Source of the DNA: Euglena gracilis
Lineage: Eukaryota; Euglenida; Euglenophyceae; Euglenales
NCBI GenBank assembly: GCA_039621445.1
Contig: CP154956.1
Span: forward strand, 94,616,406 to 94,680,405
Direction of reading: 5' to 3'
Length of the DNA: 64,000 nucleotides
Part shown: positions 52,860 to 63,012 of the stretch, one piece after another
Layout of the letters: every line of letters starts with the position of its first letter
Position numbering within the stretch: position 1 is the stretch's first letter
Made by a program: the position numbers and the translations under genes
Notes under the pieces: generated by a model
The model's input: only the letters and a program-made list of their open reading frames with translations
Told to the model about the DNA's origin: nothing
Database searches by the model: none

Positions 52860-53240
52860 TCGGAGGCTGGAAAATTTGGACCTGGCTGACCTAGGCTGAC
52901 CGGCTGGGCCAAGTCCGGCTGGGGGTCAAACCGGGTCCAAACAATCAAAACTGCAAAATGTCCCAAAACCCGCCCACTGTGCAAAATCGATTTGTCAACC
53001 CCAGGTTTGCCCTGTTCAGCCCCTTTCTGACCCATTTTCACCCATTTTTGGACCATGTTTGGGGGGGGGTGAGCACCTCAGAACACAAAAAACCTGTTAC
53101 CGTCCAGCTGCTCTTCGGGAAGCTGCAAACTACAGAGAACTTGTCGATGGGGAGGGTCCGAGGCTGGGAAAAGCTGCTGGTTGGAAACAGGCTGTTGCGT
53201 GGCTGGACCCCCCCAAGGGAGGGTCAAAATTTCTTCGTTG
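52860..53240 (+). repeat. Family F, full copy 2
   Basis: GGGGGTCAAACCGGGTCCAAA, CCACTGTGCAAAATCG, TTGGACCATG, CCTGTTACCGTCCAGCTGC, TCTTCGGGAAGCTGCAAA, GATGGGGAGGGTCCGAGGC and TGGGAAAAGCTGCTGG follow the same order as 29100-29490. Confidence 0.75.
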
Positions 53241-53463
53241 GCCATGCCTTAAAATTCAGCCTGGCTTAAGGCAGAACAGGAAGAACCATAGCACTTTGTC
53301 CAGCATCGAAAAAGAATTTTAACTTGAATCCCGTGCGCTGGGAAAAATGAAAGGAGGGGTGATACCCCCACAATCGTCATGTTTGACTGTGGCCACTGGT
53401 GTCTATCTCCAGAAGCACACTGGCTGAAAGACCAGTATTGCGCTAGAACCCAGGCACCCACCT

Positions 53464-53650
53464 AACCCCCCCAAATAACACCCCCCCCCGGTGTGTTATT
53501 TGGGCACCTGAACTGGGGCCCCAGGGGGTGGTGTTATTTGGGGGGGGGGTGTTATTTTTACATGGAAAACCAAAGAAAAACGGGGGGGGGTGTTATTTGG
53601 GGGGGTGTTATTTGGGGGGGCGTTATTTGGGGGGGTTTCCTTTTTGTATT
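53464..53650. repeat. Family H-like TGTTATTTGG array
   Basis: CCCCCAAATAACACCCCCCC, then the inverse GTGTGTTATTTGGGC, then G-runs separated by TGTTATTTGG four to five times (53530-53640). The two ends can pair. Confidence 0.8.
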
Positions 53651-53779
53651 TTGGAATGCGGAAATGGGTTTAATGACCCCAATACCATAAGGTGTTGGCA
53701 CTGCAGGCTGGGCATGACCAAACGGTCTCCAGGGTTCCATTCAGGCAAGGTCTGCAAGGGGTTGTTTTAGGGATCCCGA

Positions 53780-53935
53780 AGTTTCTGGGATCGACTTGAG
53801 AGGACACGCCATTCCGGTGAACCCTCCATCAAAGCAAACCCTGGCGAGGACAGTGCAAGAGCGCCGGGCGGACACAGGGTTGGGGACACCCCAATTCAGT
53901 GCCCACGATTCGCCAACAATCGCTGGACAGGGGAG
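53780..53935 (-). CDS. Internal exon on - strand
   Basis: The acceptor is CCCTGTCCAG. After two bases it reads IVGESWALNWGVPNPVSARR, then SCTVLARVCFDGGFTGMACP and LKSIPETSGS. Three cysteines. The frame is also open upstream. The 3' edge is not fixed. Unknown function. Confidence 0.45.
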
Positions 53936-54029
53936 GGGTCGTTGGCCAGGCAGACCCAAGGTCTTTCCGAGGCAGGGACTTCTTTTTTTTAAAGACCGGG
54001 GAGCTCCCCCCACCCACCCAGTCCCCAGG

Positions 54030-54070
54030 GCAGTCTTTTAGGAAATAAAAACACAAACTCTGCCGTCCCA
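54030..54070 (+). repeat. Family A left-end fragment
   Basis: CCAGGGCAGTCTTTTAGGAAATAAAAAC, then TCTGCCGTCCCAGC, which is the first 45 bp of the element. A similar stub is at 37890-37925. Confidence 0.55.
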
Positions 54071-54309
54071 GCCGGGGGGGGGGGGTCACTTTCCGCTTTC
54101 AAAAAAAAACCAGTCAGTCACTGTTTGAAACCAGTCACCCCCTTCCCACCCCCTGGGAGGTTGGTCACTCTGGCCACCCAGGTAAAAAAAAAGTAGCAAG
54201 AAATCAAAGGATTTTGGTTGATTTTTTTCCCTGGCGCCTTTGATGCCGGGGGGCCACTTTCGGCCATTTCTGGCTGATCCAGGGGGGGGGATAGCTAGCC
54301 CGGCCTTGA

Positions 54310-54670
54310 ATAAAATGCGCAAAAATGCGCAAAAAATGTGCAACATGCGTAAAACCTGAGGGGAAAAAAACACAAAGATCACGAAAATGCAAAAATTGCC
54401 CCAAAAGATGCAAAAATGGCACCAAATTCACAACAATTGGATTCAATTATGTGGGAATTTCATTTTCAAAATTCTTCGAAAATTTTGAAAAAATGCAAAA
54501 AAAATTGCAAAAATGGTCAAAAATGCGAAAGACTTAGATAAATCAGGCAAAAAGAGCCAAACAGTAAAAAACTGGAAAAAAATTGAAAGAAAATGCGCAA
54601 AACTGAGCATTTTGAAAAAGTTTAAAAAATTCACAAAAAATGCACAAAAATGCGAAAAAAGGTGAAACCC
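54310..54670. repeat. AAAAATGCGCAAAAATGC simple repeat
   Basis: A degenerate array of AAAATGC words on one strand, as at 36885 and 42430, ending in a poly-C run. Confidence 0.75.
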
Positions 54671-55439
54671 ATTTCCCCCCCGCCGACCCCCCCCCCCCCC
54701 CCCCGGGGGGTCTGGAGCCAAAAACCAATCAGTCACCCGGGGGGGGGGGGTCGGATGCCTTGAGCAGTCTGCCGGCCCACTACCCACCCACCCAATTGTT
54801 ATCGGTTGACAAGGAAACAAAAGAAAGGGAAGTTTTGTAAAACCTAAGGGTTCGAATTGGGCTGTCTCACTCCCCACAGGGTCATGATTGATTTGACCAG
54901 GGCCATGATTGAAGAAGAGGCCTAAGGGCCAACTTTATGGGGGCCAAAAACTTTGCCTGTTTAGCATTTTGGCTGCCATGTGCAAAAGCCGAAGGCCAAC
55001 TTTAGGAGGAGCAAGTTTCCATGTTAGGAGGAGGGGGCCAAGAACCCTGGGGGGGGACCGACAGGGGGGCAAAGATTCACAAACACCCCCCAAAACACAC
55101 AAAACCCCCAATTCACCACAACACGTGCGGGTAGGCTCCTGGAAGTGGGGGGGGGGGTCACTGAACTCCCAGCTCAACACCAGCCCTGGGTCGGCAGTGG
55201 GCCAGGGAACCGCAGAGCCTTCCGCCCAACGCGGAGGCGGCGCGCGGGGCTGACGGCTGGCGGCACCGCCCCCGCGGCCAACGGTCGCACAGGAGGGGGT
55301 GAGGAGTGGCCAGGAACGGGGCGGGGCGGGGGGGGGGGATCCGGGCGGGAAGGCAGGGGTCGCCGGGCCCCGGCGGCCGGACGCTTCGACCTGTGGTCAA
55401 AATCGGCGGCGGTCCGTTCTTGGACACGGATGCACTCAC

Positions 55440-55533
55440 CTCCGCGTTGACCCATGATGTTCCCCAATTCAGCCGAAAACGAGCCCAGACTGGCAGTGTC
55501 AATCCAAACGGCCAAAACGGGCAAAGCTGTGAG
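55440..55533 (-). CDS. Internal exon, 31 codons
   Basis: The acceptor is GTTTCCCCCAG and the donor is CGCGGAG|GTGAGTGC, a near-perfect match to consensus. It reads LTALPVLAVWIDTASLGSFS, then AELGNIMGQRG with one base over. The + strand is also open (FLDTDALTSALTHDV), but without such splice sites. Unknown function. Confidence 0.6.
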
Positions 55534-55709
55534 CTGGGGGAAACAATGGCGCATAAAATCTCAAATCGGGGTTTGATTCGATTTATTCAAACAAATGCCA
55601 GCATCGGCAAGCATCGCCAGCATTGGAACCCCATCTGTGGTCTCCAAAAACCCGCCATCTCCAGCATCGCCCAGCCAGATTGTCACTGAAGCAGGATACC
55701 TCCCCTCCC

Positions 55710-55790
55710 TTGCCCAAGACACGCCTGTCGTTGGCACGGGGTGTGTGTCAATGACACAGTGTGCCAGTGCCACTGTATTTCAATGAAAAA
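55710..55790. repeat. Family E element
   Basis: AAGACACGCCTGTCGTTGGC, ACGGGGTGTGTGTCAATGAC, ACAGTGTGCCAGTGCC. It abuts the family H element at 55799. Confidence 0.7.
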
Positions 55791-55798
55791 ACTCAGGT

Positions 55799-56217
55799 AA
55801 CCCCCCCCCCAAATAATATTGCACCCGCAGCTCTATTGGACGGCCGCCTCCGGCGGGGGGGGGGTGCAGCACTATTTGGACCCGCAGCACTATTGGACTG
55901 GGTGCCTCTTAGTCCCGGCCTATCACCACAGGCACCCTTTTTGTCTGCTCAATGTCCTTCTCTGAGGCTAGTGAGGTCGTGTGGTTCACCTTCGGACGAC
56001 TTTTGTGAGTTGCTCGGGTGGGAATTTGCCCCCTTTCCCCTCTCTGCGGATAAAAAAAGGTGCCTGCAGTAGGCTGCACCAGCTTCTACGCATTTCACAT
56101 TGCTGTGATTTGGGGGGGTGCAACACTATTGGACGCTCGCTTCATCCGGCAGGGGGTGCAGCACTATTTGGACCCACAGCTCTATTGGCCTCGCAGCACT
56201 GTTAGGGGGGGGGTTTA
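55799..56217. mobile_element. Family H element with inverted poly-C/G ends
   Basis: It starts TAACCCCCCCCCCAAATAAT and ends GGGGGGGGGTTTAG. Near both ends lie copies of GCAGCACTATTTGGACCC and GCAGCTCTATTGG. The interior has about 200 bp of ordinary sequence without an ORF. The length, 419 bp, equals that of the element at 56525-56943. It is probably a non-autonomous mobile element, and no clear target duplication was found. Confidence 0.55.
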
Positions 56218-56524
56218 GTGATCTGGAAAAGTGCCGTTGGTGGTGTGTACAGGGGGTGTGGACATATGTTGCCTGTTTAGCGTATGTTGCATTTTTAGCA
56301 AAAACAAAACCACGAAGTTTCACGTGTTTTCGCTCATTTTAACACATATTTCGAGTTTTTGCAGTTCTTTGGGCATTTTCCCCCGATGTTTCAGTCGCCC
56401 CCCTTGTCCAAGACACATGAGGAAAACCAACCTTCACCAAAAAGCAAAAAACAAAAAAACTCAACAAAATGTTATTATAATAAAAACAAAATGTTATTTT
56501 GGTGGGGGATTGAATCAACAATGA

Positions 56525-56943
56525 GTAAACCCCCCCCCCAAATAATAAACCCCCCCAAATAATAACCCCCCCCCCCCAAATAATAAACCCCCCCCTGAGG
56601 ACCGACTTCGGCTGCCCAAATAATAACCCCCCCCCTCTGGCAGGTGTGAGGGCAAAGGAAAAAAAAGAGCCAAAAATTGGCAGAAATGTTGCAAAAAATC
56701 ACAAAAATGGATCAAATTGGTGCAGAAAAAATGCCAAAAAAGCACCAGTTTCCAAAAAAGCCCCAAAATGCCAAAAAAGTGACCATTGGAGCCTGTGGAG
56801 GGGTTTTCGGGTCTAATTTTGACTTCGAAATTTTTGCCCAAATAATAACCCCCCCCCCCAAATAATAAACCCCCCCTGGACCCCAACTTCGGGTGTCCAA
56901 ATAATAAACCGGGGGGGGGGGTTATTATTTGGGGGGGGTTTAG
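56525..56943. mobile_element. Family H element with AAATAATA boxes
   Basis: It starts TAAACCCCCCCCCCCAAATA and ends GGTTATTATTTGGGGGGGG plus TTTA. Five AAATAATA boxes alternate with C-runs at the left (56540-56630). Two more and the inverted box occur at the right (56838-56940). The interior (56640-56835) shares GACTTCGAAATTTTTG with 40186-40280. Confidence 0.65.
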
Positions 56944-57282
56944 TAATGCATATAATTGATGGTGGGTAGTGATGATTGAATTGCGGGCAGTTGTGCGCTC
57001 CACATATCCCCTCCCCTGTATCTGGACCCAACCACCCACACCACCCAGAGGTGCCTGCCAAACAGGCCAATTCTCCCTTTAAAATGGGCCATTTTTGGGC
57101 CGGCACCAAGGGTGGCGCCAAGGGTGCACTCGGGGCCGGGGGTTGTACTGTAGCATTGCCCACCCCAAAATGGCCCACCCCCCTACCTGCCCATGGCAGA
57201 TAGTATCCTGGGGGGGGTGACTTTTCTTAAACAGAAGCCTGGTGGGGAACAGGCAAGGATCGGGGGTACCCCGCCCCCCCTA

Positions 57283-57675
57283 TGTCCAATGACCGGTAAC
57301 CTCTGTCCTCTGACCGGGAGGGTGGTCGTTGGACATAGGGTAGTGACCAGAAAGGTGTCCTCTGACTGGGGGGGTGGTCGTTGGACATGGGGTCAAAAGA
57401 AAGTTGGTGGGTACCCAGGTCCCTACCCACCCAAAAATGCCCAAATTTTCCCTTCCGGCGCTTCGCGCCGAAAATTTTGGGCAATTTTGACAAATTTTTG
57501 TCCAAAAAGTGTCAAAAAATGGCATTTTGGCCAAATTTTTGGCCAATTTTTGGGCAAAATTTTTCTTCCCGGCGCTTCGCCGGGACCAAAAATTTGGCCA
57601 AACCTCCGAAAAGGTGTCCTCTGACCGGGGGGGGGGTGGTCATTGGACATAGGGGGGTCGTTGGACATAGGGGGG
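57283..57675. repeat. Family G cluster with two CCGGCG hairpins
   Basis: G boxes are at 57285-57335 (inverted pair), 57352-57395 and 57612-57675 (CTCTGACCGGG, GGTGGTCGTTGGACATAGGG). Between them are CTTCCGGCGCTTCGCGCCG (57453) and TTCCCGGCGCTTCGCCGGG (57564), both able to close on a C-TTCG-G loop. Confidence 0.8.
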
Positions 57676-57684
57676 GGGTAACAA

Positions 57685-57813
57685 ACTCAGTGGGCAACCC
57701 TGGCGAACCCCTTCCTTGCCGTACAGCGGGGTGTGGGTGTGGCCGCTGGACCAGACCAGCGGCAGGCTGCGCAAACGGCTCGCGGAACATCTGTCAGCGC
57801 CACACCTCTGGTC
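57685..57813 (-). CDS. Internal exon on - strand
   Basis: The acceptor is CCCAGGACCAG. It reads RCGADRCSASRLRSLPLVWS, then SGHTHTPLYGKEGVRQGCPL. The donor is CAGG|GTTGCC or CTGA|GTTTGT. Well composed. It is the most upstream exon I would attach to the gene ending at 41812. Unknown function. Confidence 0.45.
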
Positions 57814-57892
57814 CTGGGATGTCCTTTCAATTGGGCAGCACATTACTCGTCTTCGGGTCTGTTCATTTTTTCCTTCTGGAGCAGGGACTTCT

Positions 57893-58065
57893 TAGGGACC
57901 CTGGTAGAGTCCCGCTGGCTGGCTGGAAAAAGGTGTTGGCTGGACCCCCCGGGGGTACAGGTCGGGGGGGTCCCACCGCCGAAGAGCTGGACCCGGCGGG
58001 TACCCAAAATAATGCCCCAGAGGTTCCTCAGCCCGGCTGGGAGGTGCTGGCTGGAACTCCCAGGG
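57893..58065 (+). repeat. Family F fragments
   Basis: GCTGGCTGGCTGGAAAAAGG, TGTTGGCTGGACCCCCC, then GGGAGGTGCTGGCTGGAACTC repeat family F words. Confidence 0.5.
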
Positions 58066-58079
58066 GTGGGCTGCCCTCA

Positions 58080-58175
58080 TACATGCATACATGCATGCAT
58101 GCATGCATGCATACATACATACATACATACATACATGCATACATACATGCATACATACATGCATCCATCCATCCG
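58080..58175. repeat. (CATA)/(CATG) tetranucleotide array
   Basis: ACATGCATGCATGCATACAT units over about 90 bp, with (CATC) at the end. Confidence 0.95.
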
Positions 58176-58567
58176 TCCATCCGCCCATGCACACTTAGAT
58201 GCACACATCCCACACACAAACATACACACATACCAAACACATTTAAAAAAAAGCTGACCAGTATCGTACTGTTCTGATTCAAATCTATGAACTTCACTGG
58301 TTTCTTCTTGGACATTTTTTGCTTTTTTCGCTTTACGGAGGCCTGTTTGTCACGTTTTGTAAAAGGCTTGCATCGCCACACGTGTTGTGACTTGGGGGAG
58401 AAGAGGCTTGGCAGACTTTTCAACTAAAATTTTGAAAAAAATATGTAAAAAATATATCTTGTTATTATCTCTTATTATTATTTTGCTTGTGATGCTCCAG
58501 GCGGGGGGCGCCATTTCAACACCAACCTTGAGCAAATTCGAAATGAAGAAGTTCTTGTCCAGTTAGT

Positions 58568-58573
58568 TTAATG
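58568..58573 (-). terminator. ATTAAA polyadenylation signal variant (- strand)
   Basis: TTTAAT on + reads ATTAAA on -, about 45 nt after the TGA at 58617. Confidence 0.35.
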
Positions 58574-58616
58574 CTGAAAATAAATTGCGTCCAAATTATT
58601 TTTGGATGCAAAAAGA

Positions 58617-58919
58617 TCATTTGCCTCCCATTTTTCCTGCCTTGTGAACTTGGACCTCAAATGAAGACCTCTTGACCTCTTTCTGGAACAGGCCTTTTGA
58701 GTGCGTACCTGATTTCCACAGCCTGGACCAGACTTCCTTCTGTGGACCTGTCACGTCACTGGTCGGGTTTATAATGGTGGGGAGGGATTTGGGGAGGCGG
58801 CGCCAATTAGCCAGCGAGCCATCTACCCAGACTGTGTGCAGAGCTACACGAAGCAGGCCATCGGGTGTCTCCCATTTGCGTGGAACTGCGCCATTGAGCG
58901 GTCGCATGTCTCTCCACAA
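58617..58919 (-). CDS. Terminal exon, 100 codons, TGA stop
   Basis: The frame is open from 58919 to TGA. It reads MRPLNGAVPRKWETPDGLLR, VALHTVWVDGSLANWRRLPK, SLPTIINPTSDVTGPQKEVW, SRLWKSGTHSKGLFQKEVKR and ends KAGKMGGK. Codon use is even and no homopolymer is inside. Basic C-terminus. GTGGAGAG at 58917 or CACACAG at 58845 could be the acceptor. An ATTAAA lies 45 nt beyond the stop. Family not recognised. Confidence 0.65.
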   Translation of the reverse strand: MWRDMRPLNGAVPRKWETPDGLLRVALHTVWVDGSLANWRRLPKSLPTIINPTSDVTGPQKEVWSRLWKSGTHSKGLFQKEVKRSSFEVQVHKAGKMGGK

Positions 58920-59599
58920 ACAACCAAATACATGATGCCTGCAATTTTACCAACGTAACCTGGTTGACCTTCCCAAGGGCTGTGTGGAAAGGACTGGCGT
59001 TGGGGGGGGGTCGACCCTACCCTCCTGGCAGGACGGCTTGACCATCAGTTTTGCTTAACAACCACTGGCAGCTAGGCGCTTTTCTCTTTAAGCCAAAATC
59101 CACCGACCAACTCATTTTTTTTCAAAAAAATCACCCACGAAAGCCCCACCTCCCAACTTCCAACGGTCAACCCCACCCAAAATTGACCAAAAACCCTTCA
59201 AAAAAGTTCCCACCCCCCACTCTTTCTTCAATGCTTTCAATGCCTTCATTTTTTTCAGGAATTTTCCTTGTGTGGTGCTGTGGCGGGTGGGGGGGGGACC
59301 CGGAGTTATTTGGCACCTGTGTGAGGGCCGGTCAGAACCTCCCCCCAACCAAAGGGTGATATCCCCTGGTAAAGCCGGGTGTCAACTTTAGGGGGGCCGA
59401 GTTTGTATGCAAGGAGGGGACGCCTAGGGGTTGCTAAAATTGCAACCAGATGGCAGCGCGAAACCTTAAGGTGCAAATAAAAATACAAAATCAGACGTTG
59501 AGACTAGATGGTGAAAAACTCGCAATGCCCACATAATATAAGTATGCATAACAAAAAAAGCGCTGGATATTATATATTTGACACTTGTGCAACTTGAAA

Positions 59600-59775
59600 T
59601 CAATAAAGATGGCAGGTATGATCCGGGTCACTAACCACCTCTGGCCTGGCACGGAGCAAATATGGTACAGCACATCAACCAACCAGCCACCAGGCAAGAT
59701 TGCGGGGGGGCGTTCTGCTGTGAACCGAAATCCATTTGCGAGTTCACCAGCGTTGCACTCACCAGGAAGGCATCC
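59600..59775. other. Coding-like island, strand ambiguous
   Basis: - frame: ELANGFRFTAERPPAILPGG then WLVDVLYHICSVPGQRWLVT, with a CTTCCTG|GTGAGT donor just upstream that would instead end an exon there. + frame: GMIRVTNHLWPGTEQIWYST. Neighbours favour -. I expect one exon here. Confidence 0.4.
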
Positions 59776-59799
59776 TGTGTAAACAAGAACACCACAGCA

Positions 59800-60140
59800 C
59801 TGTAAACCCCCCCCCCAAAATAAGATCCCCCACAAAAATAAGACCCCCCTTGCGCGAAGCGAAAATTTTCCCTGAAAAATTATCAAAAAACCCAATTTCA
59901 TACACAAAAATGATGAAATTTCAAAAATTTTCGGATTTTTGAAGTGCAAAAAACATGGTAAATGTCAATTTACACCAATTCAAACATGGCGCGAAGCGCC
60001 GAAGGAAAAATTTTAGTCCTCTTGGGAACCTGAAAAATGGTGTTTTTTTTTCGGACCCGGGTCGGGTCGGTCAAGAAAAAAAAATAAACCCCCCCCCCCC
60101 CCCCCCCCCCTGCACGGACCCCATAAACAACACCCCAAAA
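59800..60140. repeat. Family H-like element
   Basis: It starts TAAACCCCCCCCCCAAAATAAG, has two further AAAATAAGA boxes after C-runs, GCGCGAAGCGCC hairpin words (59858, 59989) and AAATTTT. A second poly-C block (AAATAAACCCCCC, 60083) follows. The right end is unclear. Confidence 0.6.
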
Positions 60141-60529
60141 AACTTACCGGGGGGGGGGGGAAAGGCCGCAAGACCACAAATTTGTGCACGGAAAGATCAG
60201 GGCACCCAATCTCCCAAAAAAAACGTCAACGATGGTGCAGGAATGGGTAAACCAGCACATAGGATGCTAAAAAATCTGGGTCAATTTATGTCACCAAAAG
60301 GGCAGGCAAGGGGGGCACTAAAGGCGTACCCGGTTGCACAAGCAAGGAATGTCCTGAAAAAACGGACGGCATGGCAAAGGGATCCACCATGAGTCCGACA
60401 GCACCAGGTTGGTAAACCTGCGCCCAGGCCGAGTGCCTGCCCCCCCAGGCCAAATGCAGCCAGGCCCCACCCCTAAAATGGAAAATACAGTCAATCCAGG
60501 CCCGCCTCCATGAAAACCCGGTTCGACCC

Positions 60530-60600
60530 CCCCCAGTCCCCCCCCCCCACCCCCTCCCCCCCTCCCCCCCTCCCCCCCCCCCCCCTGCCTTCCAGCAACG
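60530..60600. other. Long C-rich tract
   Basis: About 60 nt of C with single A or T interruptions (60532-60590). No gene. Confidence 0.8.
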
Positions 60601-60669
60601 GACCCAAATAAAACCTGAGTCTTATTTTGTGGGGAAGTTCATATTAGAGGCAGCTCTGAACCCCCCAAA

Positions 60670-60935
60670 GGTCTTCAACCGGTCTTCGGTGGGTGGGCAA
60701 ACCTTGAGCAAAAAAAAAAACCCGTCCCAGCAGGTTCGATAGCCGAAACAATGGCCATATTTTGGCAAAAGAAGGAATGACTTCGGGAAAATGATTTCTG
60801 GCACGTTTGGTCAAATTGCCCATCCACCCGAAGCGCCAAAAATGTGTTTTTCGTTTATGCGTTTTCAATTTCCGACCCAGTTGGGTGCACGGCAATAGGC
60901 TCAAGGGCAAGGGGCCGTCCTCGGTGCAAACAAAA
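60670..60935 (+). repeat. Family A element, + orientation
   Basis: CCGTCCCAGCAGGTTCGATAG, ATTTTGGCAAAAGAAGG, GATTTCTGGCACGTTTGGTC, AATTGCCCATCCACCCGAAG, GGGGCCGTCCTCGG. The B-box region reads CCCAGTTGGGTGC. Confidence 0.7.
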
Positions 60936-60946
60936 TACGGACTGTC

Positions 60947-61156
60947 CTATCTACAAAATACGGACTGTCGGACAGGGAATTTTGGTGTAAAGGAGTCGAG
61001 ATGAGCGTCCAGCACAAACAGGTTGGTTGAGTATTGCCTTGCGCCCAATGAGTTTGGTTGGTCCTGCCGACAGGCACGGAGAAAGGTTGATGCAAACCGA
61101 GGCAGGAAACCGACGCAGTTTGCAGCCAACGCCGGCGAAGTGGAAAATATTCGCAA
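60947..61156 (-). CDS. Possible exon on - strand
   Basis: The - frame reads FLPRFASTFLRACRQDQPNS, then LGARQYSTNLFVLDAHLDSF and TPKFPVRQSVFCR, then a stop. The other two - frames and one + frame are also open here, so the frame call is uncertain. No homopolymers. A terminal exon is possible. Confidence 0.35.
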   Translation of the reverse strand: MRIFSTSPALAANCVGFLPRFASTFLRACRQDQPNSLGARQYSTNLFVLDAHLDSFTPKFPVRQSVFCR

Positions 61157-61439
61157 GTGAGGTCAGCCCAGCCCCTCGATGGAACGGGATGGCATGGCCG
61201 CAGGCCGTCGCTTTCCAGGCCCGCCTCCATTCAGGCTTTTTTAGGGTTCCCCCCACCCCAAGGGGGACCCCCCCCCACCCAGTCTGCTACTCCCCCTCAC
61301 CCTACCCCCCTCGCCCCCCTACTACCCCACTACTCACCCACTACCTCCCTCACCCAGGGGAACCCCCAAATCAGAACGCCTAAAAATTGAAGGGCACTTC
61401 CCCAAATTTTTCCTCTGGCCTGGGACCTGGGACCGCCCA

Positions 61440-61620
61440 AGCCCGGCCTCACCCACCCACCAGAATGGTCGTTGATGGAAAAAAAAAAGCTGTCTCAGCA
61501 CATGCAATGAAATATCCACAGGACAAATGGCGCAAAGAGTGGCCATGTTTTGGCAAAAACGGGTCGACTGCTCGGAAAAAGCTTTTCTCCAGCATCCTTG
61601 ACCGTCGTCCATGCAAAAGT
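61440..61620 (+). repeat. Family A element, left part
   Basis: GGTCGTTGATGG, A-run, GCTGTCTCAGCACATGCAATG, GGCAAAAACGGGTCGACTGC, CCAGCATCCTTGACCGTCGTCCATGC. Truncated before the B box. Confidence 0.65.
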
Positions 61621-61740
61621 CTGGTTTTGGTGGTGTTATGTCCAGACACGATAGGGTTGTGCACAGGCACAACCCCTCTGAGAAAGAACACCCATCAGCA
61701 GCACACTCAACTGACAAGTTTACAACACCGATACACACAC

Positions 61741-61879
61741 CCCGATCCAGGTCGTACGACCCCGCATGAGCGACATTGACAGCTTTGGTGTGAAAGCGCG
61801 GGAAACACACATACCACCACTGCAACCGGCCTCCCCCAGGAATGATATAAACCCAATGTCGCTCGCACAAGAATGCAGC
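61741..61879 (-). CDS. Internal exon, 46 codons
   Basis: The acceptor is GTGTCAACTAAG and the donor is GATCGGG|GTGTGT. It reads AAFLCERHWVYIIPGGGRLQ, then WWYVCFPRFHTKAVNVAHAG and SYDLDR with one base over. Aromatic and beta-like. The frame remains open downstream for about 35 codons, so the donor is not compelled. Unknown function. Confidence 0.55.
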
Positions 61880-62074
61880 CTTAGTTGACACCAAGGTTGT
61901 CTGTCACTGGGGCGCAACTAAAGCGCTGGTGATACACAAATATCAGCAGTTGGGGGGATCATACACGTGTAGAAAACGTCTTGTATTTTTTTCAGCAAGT
62001 CGCTGTTCACTGATAATGTTCAGTGATGGATCAATGTCTGACCCGGGAACTTCGTTTGCGTGCTTTCAATGCAA

Positions 62075-62355
62075 GACACATTGCGCAGGTGCACAATTTG
62101 TTTGCTTGGTTGTGTGGAAACTGTAGTTATATTGTGCGGTTGCCCAATATAACCTTTAAACATGACCATTGCGCAGATGCTGATGAAACCACATGTACAC
62201 TGTGTGCATGGTTACACATATCCGTTGTGTAACCATTCTGCAAGTGCGCAATGACCACCCAGATTTATGATTACAACAAAAAAAATGGGCAAGTGCGCAA
62301 TATGTTAATTTTGTAATAAACTTGGTGCGCCATTGTGCAAGTGCGCAATGGAGTC
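62075..62355. repeat. GCAAGTGCGCAATG hairpin cluster
   Basis: GCAAGTGCGCAAT occurs exactly at 62240, 62289 and 62337. Variants (TTGCGCAGGTGCACAAT, CATTGCGCAGATGC, TTGTGCGGTTGCCCAATATA) occur from 62085 on. Several copies form short hairpins, e.g. CCATTG...CAATGG around 62332-62351 and GGTTACAC...GTGTAACC at 62210-62234. Confidence 0.75.
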
Positions 62356-63012
62356 CCCTCGTTTCATTACCTGGCGCTTTGGGTTCTTGGGCCTTGGAAG
62401 ACGTGTGCTTGCAGATCATGACGTTCCAAATCGTAGCTTGCGTGCCAAGGCCCTGGGGGTGGAGGGACAGACCAATGCAGCCTGTCCTGAACATCGCAAT
62501 TTTCCAATCATTTTCAAACCTAAAAACAAGGTTACCTAAGACGTTCAAAATTGAAAATGGAAGAGAAAATGTCAAATTTCACATTTCGACACAAATTGCG
62601 TCTGCCATGTATTTTTGATGGTGTTCAAGAAAGATACAACGCATTTCGCAGTGAAAATTACCCAAAAACTACAAAAGTAATATTCTTGGGGAACACTATT
62701 TGGGGGGGGTTATCCCATGTCAAAAGACCACCCCTGGTTGTTGACCGTGGGTTGAAGATTTGGGCGTCTTCTACCACCAGTGTGTGATCCTACGACAAGG
62801 GGGGGACAGAGTTGTTGGGCCACAGCAAATCGTTCTCCGGCAGAAGGCGCGGAGGAACCTTTAAATCGCAGTGTCTTTCTCAAAGAGGGCACGCATCCCC
62901 CCTCTGCTTTCGTGCAACTGTGACCCTCGCAGTGGCCCCCGGCGTTTCCTTGAACGTCTGGTTCGCTCGGGTCTGGCGCCAGGTCTAGCGTGTGGGAGGG
63001 GGATGCCAAGGA

